Shown in pieces: positions 43,909 through 56,332 of a stretch of DNA of 64,000 bases (within the stretch, counting starts at the first letter, position 1; each line of letters begins with the position of its first letter). Source of the stretch: Lactuca virosa (lineage: Eukaryota; Streptophyta; Magnoliopsida; Asterales; Asteraceae); contig CAKMRJ010005745.1 in the NCBI GenBank assembly GCA_928212115.1, positions 79,258,286-79,322,285 of the forward strand, written 5' to 3'. The translations under genes were made by a program, and so were the position numbers. The notes beneath the pieces were generated by a model that saw nothing but the letters and a program-made list of their open reading frames with translations, did no database searches and was not told the DNA's origin.

Positions 43909-43986
43909 TCCACTGGGAAACTCGCCGAGTCCCTTCACAAAACTGACCAACTCGCCGAGTCAGTTCATGCACTCGACGAGTTGGTG
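43909..43986 (+). repeat. Iterated ACTCGxCGAGT palindromes, leader of C
   Basis: Four palindromes (three ACTCGCCGAGT and one ACTCGACGAGT) about 95 bp after the primer site, as in element B. Spacer sequences between them differ from B while the palindromes are kept. Confidence 0.8.
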
Positions 43987-43989
43987 CTC

Positions 43990-44638
43990 CAGAATGCAGA
44001 TTTTCGAGTTCTAAGGCTGGAATTGGACTAGGATCATTACCCTAAACTGTTTTTGAACTTATAAACCTGTTTTTGATGTGGTAATGATCATGCTTATCCA
44101 ATTTAAAAGATAATTGTCATAGTTTCATGTTTTGTATTAGTTTTATATGGTTAGGCTAATTACATGAAATTTGTTTTATATGAATTGTCTTGTTCTTATG
44201 AGTTTAATTTAGATCATAGACAATTTGTTTGATTTTGTAAGTTACAATAATTGATCTAAATGTTTTTTTGATGAATTTCATAACTTATCCTCAAGTTATG
44301 GAAAGTGAAGAGTCTCATTTTTAAATGTCATCTTAAATGGTTTTATGTCATCCATAACTTGTCCTCAAGTTATCGAACTTGAAGAATCTTTTACATAAAT
44401 GTTTTTATGAACTCCATAACTTGTCCTCAAGTTATGGAATGTCAAAAGTCTTTTCATAAAACCTATATTAAACTCATAAGTTATGGATTCCAAATTTTTT
44501 TGAATAGTTCAAAACTTGCCCTCAAGTTTTGGAATTTGTAAATGCAAAGTCTTACTTTGAAACATTTAGTTCCAAACCCTAGAATTTTAAAAGTTTAAAA
44601 TTCAACCCTTATACTATTATAATATTATAGGTTTAATA

Positions 44639-44674
<36 letters not shown>

Positions 44675-45450
44675 AGTAAAAGTCAGTCTTACCGTTAGTA
44701 GGCCTCATTCATGAAGCTAGTCTATAAGGGGGTATAAGGTTACGGCCTATAAAATGACAGTTTAATGGGTGTTCACTCTCACACACCGCTTCCTTAACTG
44801 GTGGAGGGTCGTTAGTCGAACGGGTTTGACAGGACATTTAAATTCTCATTAAAAGTATAATGAAATACTAAGTAACTAAACACTTATAAATTCCCAATAT
44901 TAATTACTTAGGAAAATGTGAATTTGGTTCTAACCCATGAAATTGCACTTTGCACCTTGTTAAGTCGTTAGTGGAGCGTGTGTGGTTAACCGGCACACTC
45001 ATCTGGGATTGACAGTGCGTGGAAAAGGGTAGCTTGATGTTAATCATAGATCAATGGAGCGTGTGTGGTTAACCGGCACATTTATTAGGCGGTTGTAACA
45101 TTGGGTGTACCAAGCTAATTTGCATGGTTATTCACACCTTGTTTGTGATCCTCGACATCCCAGTCACAAAGTTGAAGGGCACAAGCGAGATTTAAACATG
45201 CCTTTGAAAAGTTCAATGAATCTCAAAGGATCTAGGAGTTTCAATCCATTTAAAACTTAATAATCAATTTCGTTTTTCGTGGTGGAAATTGGTAAATCGT
45301 CATTTACCTACCTTCAAATATTTTGCAATTTGGATTACGGCATCCCTCTTCGTAATTGTAAAGTATTGTGTTAGGTCCTAGCCTTAATATTTCATGTTGG
45401 GTGTTATATTAAGGACTAAAATCAACTAAACTTGAATTTCTCCCTCATAA
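43990..45450 (+). other. Leader of element C
   Basis: No ORF called. Repeats of AACTTGTCCTCAAGTTATGG-type units (44280-44530), a (TA)n at 44637-44672, two GGTTAACC dyads (44978-44998, 45061-45080) and hairpin 1 of C (45322-45362). Confidence 0.6.
45322..45362 (+). repeat. Constant-loop hairpin 1 of element C
   Basis: Arms TTTGCAATTTGGA and TCGTAATTGTAAA around TTACGGCATCCCTCT (45335-45349). It sits just upstream of gag, as hairpin 1 of B does, with a different stem. Confidence 0.7.
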
Positions 45451-46148
45451 ATGTCTAAGTTCATACAACTATGGTCTTCCCGAATCTTTTGGAAAAAACT
45501 TTCTTTATAAAGATGATTTTCACAAGGCAATCAAGGTGAAAGATTAATCCTTCTTTGCGCTTTAGTGGAAATTCACTTCCTTCACCTCCTCCAATTATTC
45601 TCCCTAACCCACAAGTTCAAGGTCACTCAAAGCCCTATTGGCAAGAAGGAAAGTTTGTATGTACTCACGTCTTGGAGATGAAGTAACATATTGACAAGCT
45701 GGGAGAGTTGGGTGTCGAAGTCTCAAGGAAGTTAGGGGTTGACTGGGTTCTTCAGTCACTTCCTAAGTCATATAGCGGGTTCTTTAAGGACTACTATATG
45801 GGAGATCATGACATGACCCTTCTTGATCTAACATATTTTCTTGTTGCTGCTAAATCAGCAATGATTTGGCGCACTTGTAAAGCAAATTTGATTGGAAGAT
45901 CTACTCCCCAAACTTCCATGGACATTGACAATGGTAACATCGGAAGTCCAGAAAAGCTTTCTCTTCCCAATGGAAAGGGATTGGTCATGGTCAAGTCATT
46001 TGACCGAATGGTAAAGAGAAATGCTAAGTCTGAGATAGTCCTGTGTACCATTCCTAAAGAGTCTGTATGTTTCTATTGCCAAGAGAAGGGGCATTGGTTG
46101 CAAAGCTACCATAATTACCTGAAAGATCCAAGGATGGTAAAGTCATAA
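45451..46148 (+). pseudogene. gag: Gag of element C, decayed
   Basis: Counterpart of the B gag. The N-terminal part (from ATG 45451) has frameshifts. The open part 45708-46148 shows LGVDWVLQSLPKSYSGF and LTYFLVAAKSAMIW. The knuckle reads CFYCQEKGHWLQSY, with the last cysteine changed to tyrosine, so RNA binding is probably lost. An insertion relative to B (about 45955-46015, LSLPNGKGLVMVKSF) lies before the knuckle. Confidence 0.8.
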
Positions 46149-47780
46149 TATTTGACTCTGCTTCAGGTAAAATCCACTATCAAACTCTATTAAGTTTCTA
46201 TTTGGAGATTCTTAATACATGATGTAATGTAATTACATTTTGATGTTTTGAAGAATCGAAGAAATTAAAGGAAGCTTAAAGGAAGAGTATGCTGAGTCTG
46301 ATCGCGAAGGGATGGATTTCTATCACATGGTTCGATGATCAGGCTTGTGAGTTGCTGCTTAAGAGTTATGATAGATTGCTTAGGAATAGAAAACAACATA
46401 TTTTCACCTGTATTCGCATTGTAAGGATAAGTTTTCCGCAATTTTTATGAATAAAGAAAAATCTTGAAATTTATCTTATTTTTAAAATTTCCTTACAATG
46501 GCATTTGTGAAAAATTGTTGCTTATATGTTTCCATTGATAACAATATTGGAATATGAATTTGATTCTTTCGTTTGTGGTAGTGTCATAATTTACCAAATA
46601 AGGAAAGATTCTCATCACCTAAGTTTCAATTGGATAGGAACTTGGAATCATACAACTTGTATTGTGTGATGAATGGGAATTTTCATCTTTGGGAAATTAA
46701 GACTAATTCCTTGTTCACATGAATATGTGAGTCAAGTGAAGGACTAGGGGATCGGGTACATTGGGTGTGCGTTGGTCAGGTCCACCACAAAGAACGATAA
46801 GACTATTCGTCATGATATACTAAAGTTTAGTAAATATGGTTATGCTTACAAGTTTAAGTATAATTCTGCACATTGGAAAAGTTTCAATGTATGGCAGAAC
46901 GAATGAGAAGGATCAAATTAGGCAGAAAGATAAAAGTTTCTCCAATCTGAAAAGATGGGAGAGTACTTTAGTATCGTGTTTTATGATCATCTGAATGATT
47001 AACCATATCAAAATTGATTCTCTAAGGATATCTTAGTGCATTTGTATGGCTAAGAAGAGGAATCATGAATTGTTGAAATGGTTAAATCTAGAAGATGAAC
47101 CATACTTCGTTCCAAATCGAGTCTTAGAGTCATACTCCAAGATTGAGCCTTGAGTGACATAATCTTAAGAAAGGTTTATACCACTTATCAAATGTAGAGT
47201 AAAATGTTTTTTACTCTTGTACATTTGAAATTGGTAAGGCCAATTGTGTGAAGTGTTAGTCTTGATTAGAATCCGCACTAACTCTTTAATATTTGTTTGT
47301 CAAGGAATGGTCCTTGACAAAGAGAATCCTGTATGTCAAGAGGTCAGTGGGAGTCTTAAAGATCTTGAAAGTTTCAAGAACTAATCAAGAGTAAACCTAT
47401 TATTAAACACTAGCACACGACTTGAGGTTTGTATCCTATCGTTTTGACATATTCTTGTTTCTGTGCCCATTCCAGTTAAAGTTGACTATGCATGTGAGTT
47501 CTATGAGTTCTCAATTGTTTGCATAACAACTTGGAAGCAATGGTAGGCCTTTGTGCTTCCAAGTGGCAAGAAATTAAGATTGAACAAGTTCAGTCCATAT
47601 GGGTTTGGATTTGTAACTAACCTTGTCTTGTGATTATGGTTTTGACAAATTCACATGGATAGGAACACATATACCATAAAATCTAAGTGGCATAAGGTTT
47701 CTCTCCAATTCATGAAAATGATTGTGAGCAAACGCTTTCACTAAGTATATTTTAAAATTTAGCAATTATGTTATTTGCAT

Positions 47781-47833
47781 TCTCAAATTCGATTATGATT
47801 ACGGCATCCCTCTTCATAGTTCGAATTGTGAGA
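47781..47833 (+). repeat. Constant-loop hairpin 2 of element C
   Basis: Arms start TCTCAAATTCGATTATGA and close TCATAGTTCGAATTGTGAGA around TTACGGCATCCCTCT (47799-47813). Confidence 0.75.
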
Positions 47834-48345
47834 AATGGCATAAGGTCTAAACAATTGAGACTTATTGCTATAAGTTATAAAATTGTTAAGACACACATGT
47901 GGGCTATCTAAGGAAAGGTGTATGAGTTTGAGAAGCCTAGATAAAGTCTTATCGAAGCATCTCATATCAGAAATCCAAACTTTGGTAATGAAAGTCAATA
48001 AGTATTGATTTCTAGAAGTCCAGCTGATTTCTGAATACATGTCAAAGCTAGTGGGAGCATAGGTGTTATGCAAGTAAGATAATAATTATCATGCTAGTGG
48101 GAGCATAATTATTATGGAAAGTGTTGCAAGTTAGTAATGTTAATTATAGAAAAACAAAAGTTCCAATTCGCAAAGTTGTGGGTTTGAAAAGTTGTTTTGC
48201 TATAATTAAGGGAGAGGAATTTATACTTCATTTCAAATCTAAAAGCTTCGGTTGAGTTTTTTAATCAAATTTAGTCAAGGACATATATGAATGTTATGTT
48301 GAAAAGATTCTGCATAAGGAAATTCTATATGGAAATGTTAATTGT

Positions 48346-48403
48346 GTTCTCAAAATTTGATTATGATTATGGCATCCCTCTTCATAATTCGAATTATGAG
48401 AAC
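48346..48403 (+). repeat. Constant-loop hairpin 3 of element C
   Basis: About 21-bp arms around TTATGGCATCCCTCT (48367-48381). Relative to hairpin 3 of B the stem has changed on both sides (left arm GTTCTCAAAATTTGATTATGA, right arm starting TCATAATTCGAATTATGAG) and still pairs. Confidence 0.75.
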
Positions 48404-49549
48404 ATGGAAAATAGAAATAGTATAGCAAAAGACTGATCAAGTATCATGTCTTTATGTTAGACATTATGAATCACATCCCATATGATTAGGGTATAGGATC
48501 GATTGCATATGCTATAATATTCTCGTGTTCTAATTTTTCCAAATGCCTAGGGCATTAAGAGGGAAAAAGGAATAGAACCGGATATGACTAAAATGGTGAA
48601 GAAATTGTCGAGGACAATATGAGGTTTACCAAAGATTGGTTGCTCATGGACAATTGGAAGTATATTTAAAATTTTGGAAAGGACCATATTGACATACTCT
48701 GAGAAGAGGTAACTCTTGTTCATAAATGATAGTCAAGATGGGAATATGGAAATGTTTCTGTAAGTGGAAGTTATTCTTTAAATCTGTGAAAGATTAGGAA
48801 ACTTAATGCAAGAAGGATGTTTCAAGGAATGTACTTTGAATTTGAGACTTCACTTCCTTGGAATTGCTTTGTCAACAATCTCCAGTGGAAAATTTTGTAA
48901 TATCGTTGGTCAAGTCTCTGTGACTTTTGGTACCATGACATTACAAAGGTTGCATTACATGATAGTTTAGTAGTGACAAGAATTTGGAATTCTTACACTT
49001 GCAATAAAGATTTGGAATTGTGAAATGAGCATAATTGAAATGTTTTTCAATTGATATATTTCACAAAGTCGGGACTATAGACAAACATAGTGTGCATGCT
49101 TAGAGCATGGCATAGCTATTGTTTTAATTCAAGTATTAAGTTGATAAAATGAAACATTATACAATGAATAATGAGTAATCAGTATGTCACTCAAAAGTTT
49201 TGGCGCCATATAGGATTAGTATTATTCTTGTGTTTCACTTTGCATGTTTTGACTTCCCGAATAACTAGGTTATTCAAACCATCCACAGTCGATCATACTT
49301 TGGAAGTAGGTATTGAGGCAAGAATGTCATGAAGGGGTCTGTACAGGTGTTTTAGTCATAGAACAGGTTTGCTACAGTGTTTATGAGTACTCGTGGAATA
49401 AGATTCGAGTATTGGATTCAACCCACGCTCATCTGAATCACTTCATGGATTTTATCACAAATGATGGTTAGACGATAATATCTTATATTCTTGAAACGGA
49501 GACATGTGAGTTGTAGTTACAAGTCGGTTGCACATTGACATACGTAAAC

Positions 49550-50844
49550 TGTCACACCCCCAAACCAGACGGCGGAAACGTCCGGGGGTGGAGGACTTCA
49601 TTTGTAGTATGACAACACATGCATCATAGTAATCAAAGTACAAACAACCATTGTATTTAAAAAGTATAAGTATTTACATGTGTTCAATCATTGTATATTG
49701 AACCCAAAGTAGTTATACAAAGGAAGAAGATATGACTCAAAATAGCTCCATCTTCTCAAAAAGCTCGGGGAGTACCTGTTTATTGTTTCCCTGAGAATAC
49801 AAGTAATTTGAAAAGAGAGTATCAACATAAAGTTGAGTGAGTGCATATGTATTTATGTTTAAAAGGATGTTTCGGTATCTCGAATATGTAAAATGTTCCA
49901 GAAAATCCTATATTTTCTATTGTATATGAAAAGTAGTTTTATTCCCATAAAACCGTTCCATTTGTAAACCAATGTTCTGTATTTGTAAAACTTGTAACTG
50001 AGAGTGTGCCTGGTTTCACCAGCTGTTATTGAAAACTGTATTGTACTATTATAGTTGTATTCTGTAAACTGGTACTTTGAAGGTGTACTTACGTTTAGTT
50101 GGTTATACACTAACGTATTGTTAATATCTTTTTAATGAGTTATTATAACCATACTAAGACATGATGGCCTGAAACAAATGCTTTGTGGGCGTTTAAACTG
50201 TTGATAACAATTGCCAGTTATTGGCGTGTATGCCTGACTGTAGCTAGCAGCCTGAGTGTGGGGTTGTCAATCCCAATATAGATCTACACACAACTTGTTT
50301 CGATCCCCTGGCTGGAGACTCTGGTTATAATATCAGGACTTTACCTTGGTTGTCTAAATGAATTAAACAACCTGAATTGAATGACTCATAAAAAGCATAT
50401 AAACGTTACATGTATATTAGTCATGAAAACCCAATCATTCTGAAATAAATGATTGACAGTATGTTCTTGAATTAGTATTCCGAACATGTATTTGACAATT
50501 GTAAACCCTTGATTTGTTTTGAATCAAAACCCTTGTTTCTTGTAAAACAGTGTATTCTAGTATACTTGAATCATGAAGTATTGTTCTATGTATCATAAAT
50601 TATACCTATTATAATTTATATATACTTTCTGAATTGGTATTTAACTATTTTTGCATGTAACCCCTTGCTCAACATGATACAAAGGTATTTCAACTGATGA
50701 AATAACTTTTATATTTATATACATACACAATTCTATATATAAGTAAAATTTAAACGACACTCGGACAAATAACCGGTACTATAAGCCCACATGCAAACAA
50801 GGAAAAGGACCCAGAATGAGTTATCAGTCCTAAGCCTTTTAAAT

Positions 50845-50916
<72 letters not shown>

Positions 50917-52435
50917 CAAATATGAATTTTGGGGAAAAATATAAGTTTATAAAAGAGTTTAATGTTTTGAGTATTTTTGATGATTTAATGTCGTTTTATC
51001 ATGATTTGAAATCATGATTTTATAACACAAAGTTCTTGTGTTATACTTGTATTCCCCCCCCCCCCCTTAAAACAGTAGAAATTATGAAAATACGGGGGTA
51101 TGAACTCACTTGATAGGTGGTGTTTGGACAGCGTTTCGTTTCCTGGAAAGGAGTTTATTTGACGAAAAACCGGCTTAAATCGAGCAGAGTTTCGACTGGA
51201 GAAAGTTGTTTTTCTCGGGAATCTAGGGGCTTCGAGGCTTGCTTAGGGTTCGAAATATGATACCGGGGCTTTGGGGTTTGTTTGTAAGTTTATGGAAGTG
51301 AAAGGGGTGAAAAATGTGAAGAAAGGTGAAACTTTTGGTGAAATGTGTGAAAAATCCAGAGAGTCTCGCACCTCTTATATAGGACGAAGCCTCGGATCCG
51401 AAGCAGGGAGAAGCTGCCGTATGTTCGGATAGGTGGCGAGGGGGAGAGCTCGCTTCGGACAGCTGACTCGGTGGTGTCGGATCAGGAGTGGACCGAGCTT
51501 CGGTCCAATCAGGAGGAGGCGCGTGTCCGAGCTCGGTGGCGTGTTCCTGTGAGGGGTGTCGGCTGGCTACTGGACCGCAACTTCAGTCCAATCAGAAGGT
51601 GCCACGAGGCAGACACGGAGAAGCCTCGCATGCGAGGGTGACGTGGCCGAAGGTACACCATGTGAATTTTCCCGGTTTTCAACATTTCTCGATTTTTATG
51701 CCCAAAACTTGAGAAAATCATAACTTTCGCATACGAGCTCCGTTTTCGACGTTCTTTATATGTACGCGTAGGTAGAATTATACTCTACAACTTTTTTTTA
51801 GACTTCGTCGGCTAATTTTGATTTATTTTTAATATTATTATTTTTAACAGACCGGGACAGGAAATCCGTTAAAAATTCATAATTTCTTCATCCGACGTCC
51901 ATTTTTGTCTGTCATTTTACCGTTGTACTACTATTGACGAGACCTTCAATTCTCGTTTAGGTTGTGTCGGCTAAAAATCACTCGATCGATATTTCGAGTT
52001 TTTAGCTGTATACTGATATACTGAAACTTAGAAAAATCATAACTTCCTCATACGAAGTCAGATTTTGATGTTCTTTTTATGAAAGTTCCCGGTTTAACAT
52101 AATCTACAACTTTCATTTAGATTGTTATGGCTGAAAAGCCTTTTATTGAAAATTCAGTTTTTATACTGAACAGTATTTTGTCGGTTTTGTCGCGGATCTT
52201 CGATTGGTCATAACTTCTTTGTTATAACTCGGATTTTAGTGTTCTTTATATTTTTGGAAACCTTGTTACAATCTCTACCACTTGGTTCATCCCAATCAAT
52301 ATTGTTTGATACTTTATTTTTTAGGGTCAATTATGTAAATATACACAGTATGCTAAAAATTTTATTTATTATTTTAAAAAGAAACTACAAATTGACCTAC
52401 ATTATTACATAGGTTTGAAATAACGGTTTGTTACA
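49550..52435 (-). repeat. Solo gypsy LTR inside element C
   Basis: 2,886 bp, TGTCACACCCCC at the left and GTTTGTTACA at the right, with perfect target duplication taaac (49545-49549, 52436-52440). Element B has the empty site intact at about 30181-30200 (GTAAACGCACCAGTAAC). No internal retrotransposon sequence remains, so it arose by LTR-LTR recombination. It shares its block at 50239-50290, a (TA)n and a C run with the E LTR and is placed on the - strand by that comparison. Confidence 0.92.
50847..50912. repeat. (TA)n microsatellite
   Basis: About 33 TA units inside the solo LTR. A 13-base C run follows at about 51054-51066. Confidence 0.95.
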
Positions 52436-52870
52436 TAAACGCACCAGTAACTTGCTGTTATAAAACATATCGTTATGTGTAATTTGATGAGTAAGTGCAA
52501 GCAAGCATTTGGGTCGAAGTTTGTCCGTTCCTTTTACCCCACGTGGATAAAAGTGATATCTGTGGGCCCCTCGATGATTTAGTGATGACACCCCTAAGTG
52601 CTTCGCCAAGCCTGGACTGATTTGATTTGTTCAATTAGTCAGTCGTCATAAATCGGAAATCGGGAAACAACATATGGACATAGAGAATGATTAAAATCCA
52701 TGTCTCATTCCATATGATATCTAGAATGGAGGAATATATGATCCCTTATCTAATGGATGTGTCATTGACTAGGTCAGAGTTCGGCAGCGAATTTTAAGAG
52801 CTACGATTACTAGTCGGGTTGTGGAGTCGTACTTGCAATAATAGTTATTAGACATATCCAAGTGGGAGAC
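52436..52870 (+). other. 3' tail and polypurine tract of element C
   Basis: Matches 30181-30623 of B, ending CCAAGTGGGAGAC at 52858-52870 before the 3' LTR. No ORF. Confidence 0.75.
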
Positions 52871-53658
52871 AGTTGGATTAGTGTCTAAGTCCATAACTAT
52901 AATTGGTATGTACTTGACCCGAGAGTAGCATGGTCCATTTAGGTTGCATGACACCAGAACTATCTGAAAGATGGATAATTGAGAAGAGGTTATTTATGGT
53001 TTATTAATATATTATAATTTCTAATATATTAATATGAAATCATATTATTTAATTAGTGTTGATCAAGAATTAATTTGGAATTAATTTTGTGATCAAAAGA
53101 GATTAATTAAATATATGAGGATTGATTGTGTAAATCATTCATTCTTATAAAGTGGGCTTATGATCCATAGTTCTTTATGTTAGGCTAAACTCATGAGGTG
53201 ACCCATGGATACTCCATGGAGGTTAAAACCCATGGAGCCTAAGGAATATGGAAAGTCATGCACATTAGGGTTTACATGGTGTAACCCTAGTTGTGTCCCA
53301 CTATATAAGAAGCCTCATAGCTACCAAAATCGGCACCTAAGTGAGTTGCAAGAGGGCTAGCCGAATTTTGTGTGTGCAAGGAGTATCTTCTCAAGTTCCT
53401 CCATTGTTGGTGGTGTTGTGTGATTCCATTTGAGGTGCAACACTTGGGGCACTAAGTTCTTAAAGGTCCAAGGTTTCCAACTACAACAAAAGGTATGTCA
53501 TCTAACTTGTATTTCATGTTGTTTATACTCCATTGTATGCTAGTTAGGATGATGCTTTGGAAATTGAAAGTTTGCATGTATATTAGAGAAAATATAGATC
53601 CAAAGCATCTAGGGTTGCATGTACACCATAGGAATGCTAGAATGCTCAAAAACCAACA
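52871..53658 (+). repeat. 3' LTR of element C
   Basis: 788 bp, AGTTGGATTAG (T to A at the first base) to CCAACA, closely matching 43019-43805. Followed by the duplicated ccatt. Confidence 0.93.
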
Positions 53659-53663
53659 CCATT

Positions 53664-54834
53664 GTGATGATATCCACACTCATTTGCATGTTGAACTACT
53701 TCTAGTGGTAGTCCGTGTAGAGGTTGTCGTAACCGAAAATGCTTGTACCGCTTCCCGCTTCTTTTCTACGGGTTGCCTAGCCTTCCATTTGGACTCCTTT
53801 CTAAACTTCTTATTTTCTATTCCCCATCTTCGGAAGGTCAACCTTCTAGATCATCGTACCATGAAAAATCTATTGAATTGTTAGACTTAAGGCCAGTTTT
53901 TTAGCGCTGTCGAAGGTGGTTGGATTTCACGCAGTGACTAAACGTTGGATAGGTTGAGGCAAACCCCAAATATACCTCTCTATCTTCTTATATTATGGGT
54001 GACCATCCCAAGACTTAAGGTGGCAAGGTCATTGAAAAGGTTTGTATAAGCGACATTGTTAGCTTCCTTCATCGTCAGATTCCACAGCTCCTGCTCCAGC
54101 TTTTGCATCTCCTCGCATGGACAGTATCCTCAATCACGAGCTGTTTTAGATCACTGTAATCCATGAAATTTTCTACATTAATGCCCGTAGTCTTCATATA
54201 ACTGGTCCACCAGCTTAGGGCTACGTCTTCCAGTGTGCAGGCGGTGAACTTAATCTTTCAGTCCTCCGAATAAAAGCTTATCTCAAAAATAAACTCCATC
54301 TTTTCTATCCACCTACTCAAACCAACTACACCCTCGTTTCCATGGAAGGCTTTTGGTTTACAGTTCATAAAGTCTCTATATGAACAGACCCTGGTTGGAC
54401 CTTGGTTATCAGACTCTCACTTCCATTGCCTCCCAAACTTACATTTCTATATGTTGATACTGCACTAGAGAATGGGTCTCATCCAGATGATCGTATGTGT
54501 GGAGGATCCTCATCTCGTCTATATCCCTCCCCTACTCTAAACCTCTAAATCTACCATCCAGTAATATGATCTTCCTCCTCAGTGAATCACGATGCTCCTC
54601 CACCTGATGTATACGATCCCCGTGCCGTGCTACTCGCTGGACAAACACTGAGATCGCTCTATCCGTGGGATCCTCTGGAATGGGATCGCATCTAGGTTCC
54701 TGGGAGGACTCTCTGACCTCATAAAACCCAATACTCTCCTGCCTGGTCCACTCGTCCACCTGTGGAGTCCACTTATGGGTAGGGTAAGGCATCTTTGATG
54801 ATCTCAATGATAATGGCGGCGAGGATGCTCTCAT
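53664..54834 (-). pseudogene. gag: Gag (capsid part) of element E
   Basis: Continuation of E beyond element C. The clearest open stretch is the N-terminus on the - strand from 54834 (MRASSPPLSLRSS; IHQVEEHRDSLRRKI). The rest to 53664 is frameshifted gag. The ccatt duplication joins it to the knuckles at 43013. It would form the capsid shell; it is not functional here. Confidence 0.6.
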
Positions 54835-55140
54835 ACCGGATGGAATAGGAATGGACTTTCTAGGGGTGGTTATAGTCCTAGGTTTTCAAAAATCTGCCTA
54901 TGAGATATTACAAGTACACACTCAAAGAAACTTCCCTTACACTCATCTTCTAATTTTTGTGCTCCATACTCATATGTACCACCTTCCTTGCCAAACTACA
55001 TTTTATTACACACTCAAAGAAAATAATATATACAATAAGTTTAAGTACAACTAATTCTCAAAGAAATCTGAACAAAGATCAATCGAATATAATTTCTAAA
55101 TCAATCATACAACTGAAAAACTTTTCCCACATTCAATCTC
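54835..55140. other. Unassigned sequence between gag of E and the next LTR
   Basis: I find no primer site or LTR end for E here, although they are expected. TACACACTCAAAGAAA occurs twice (54914-54929 and 55007-55022). E's 5' LTR is missing or was displaced. Confidence 0.4.
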
Positions 55141-56032
55141 TTCTTCTTTCCTTAGTTTAGCCCCTCTTGTCTCTCCCCTGTGCACCAGAAAGGAACATCA
55201 GCAATCGGTGGTTGCTGCAACCCCAACAGCACCTTGCACCGTCACCACCCTATACCATTCACAGCTTTCCTCTACCTGTTCACGATGAAAACAGAAACCC
55301 AATCAATCCTTTTTCCCCCATCACGATTTTCTATCAAAACAATCAAAACCAAACATCCCAGTTCATCCATCGATACCAGCCAACACAAAAAAAAACCAAA
55401 GGAAAAAGAAAACGAGAAGCAACAAGGAGCTGCAGAAGCAGCCCCATCCACTTACCTTCTTCATCGAGCAAACAGTGGAAGGGAGGCACCGAAGATCGAC
55501 AGTCCCCGGAAATCCCTATCTCTGCTCGCCTCCACCCTCGTCGACGTGCACCGGAATGACACACGACAGGCAGTCGGAATGCTCCCTGCCACCACCATCT
55601 ACTCCTCCACATCCTTCATCGATCAAACCCAACCCAGCCTCCTCCCTTAATGATTTCTGCTTTCCTTTCGTCTTTCGCTACTGAGAAAAGCCACCACCGA
55701 GGAGTGGTGGTGTTGTTACTGTTGTGACCATCGAACACCACCAAGAACCACTTTTTCCTCACCATTCTTACCGATCAGCAACAACTCAAACAACCTGCCA
55801 TCTACAACATCGCCACCACTCCCTTTCACTGTTACTTTCGGCAACGCAAGACCCACGACGAACAGTTAGGAACACCGGCTGCCACCGTTGTTCTCAGCCC
55901 AACTCGCTGCCCTTTCCGCTATCGTGAAACTGCTCTGAACAGCCACCACCTGGACCACCACCAATCACCCTCGCTGCCACCGTGAGTTCCGACCCCCCAC
56001 CATTACATTTTTGTTCGTTTCCTTCGTTGTAA

Positions 56033-56332
56033 GGGGGTGTTTGGGATTCTTTTTCAAGGAAAAGTCCTTAAGGACTTTTTGTAAAAGACATTTTTTCTAA
56101 AAAATGTTGTTTAAAAAGTGTTTGAGATTTCTTTTGCTTTTCCAGCCTCAAAAGTTCAAAAAGACACAAAAAGTCACGGATGTGTGACTTTTGCAAATGC
56201 TAGCTTTTGTGCTTTGGTAAAAGTTGGTTTTAAAAGTACTTTTCCACTTACTAAACAACTTTAAGACTTTTCTAACTTTTTGGAAAAGTTAAAAGTCAAA
56301 AATTTGATTTAAAAGGAAAAACAAACACCCCC
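56033..56332. mobile_element. Tourist-like (PIF/Harbinger) MITE
   Basis: 300 bp with terminal inverted repeats GGGGGTGTTTGG and its complement CAAACACCCCC, flanked by TAA (56030-56032 and 56333-56335). TAA duplications and G-rich termini are typical of Tourist MITEs. No coding capacity. Confidence 0.8.

Larger units (their letters stand above)
46149..49544 (+). other. Pol-less internal region of element C
   Basis: Collinear with 26778-30176 of B and without readable pol domains. Holds constant-loop hairpins 2 and 3 of C. Confidence 0.65.
43019..53658 (+). mobile_element. Non-autonomous copia-like element C (relative of B), carrying a solo LTR
   Basis: LTRs 43019-43805 and 52871-53658 (787 and 788 bp) begin TGTTGGATTAGTGTC (AGTTGG in the 3' copy) and end CCAACA. 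Target duplication ccatt at 43014-43018 and 53659-53663. Same plan as B: primer site, palindrome array, paired GGTTAACC dyads, hairpin, gag, pol-less region with two hairpins, and polypurine tract. Inserted in the gag of element E. Confidence 0.93.

Noticed and set aside
50733..50915. 60-codon Tyr/Ile repeat ORF, and similar ORFs at 57355, 58657 and 59516
   Set aside because: They are translations of (TA)n microsatellites.
55167..55650. Overlapping His/Pro/Ser-rich ORFs of 130-156 codons
   Set aside because: They overlap in two frames, are low-complexity and lie in LTR leader-like sequence; no domain is recognisable.
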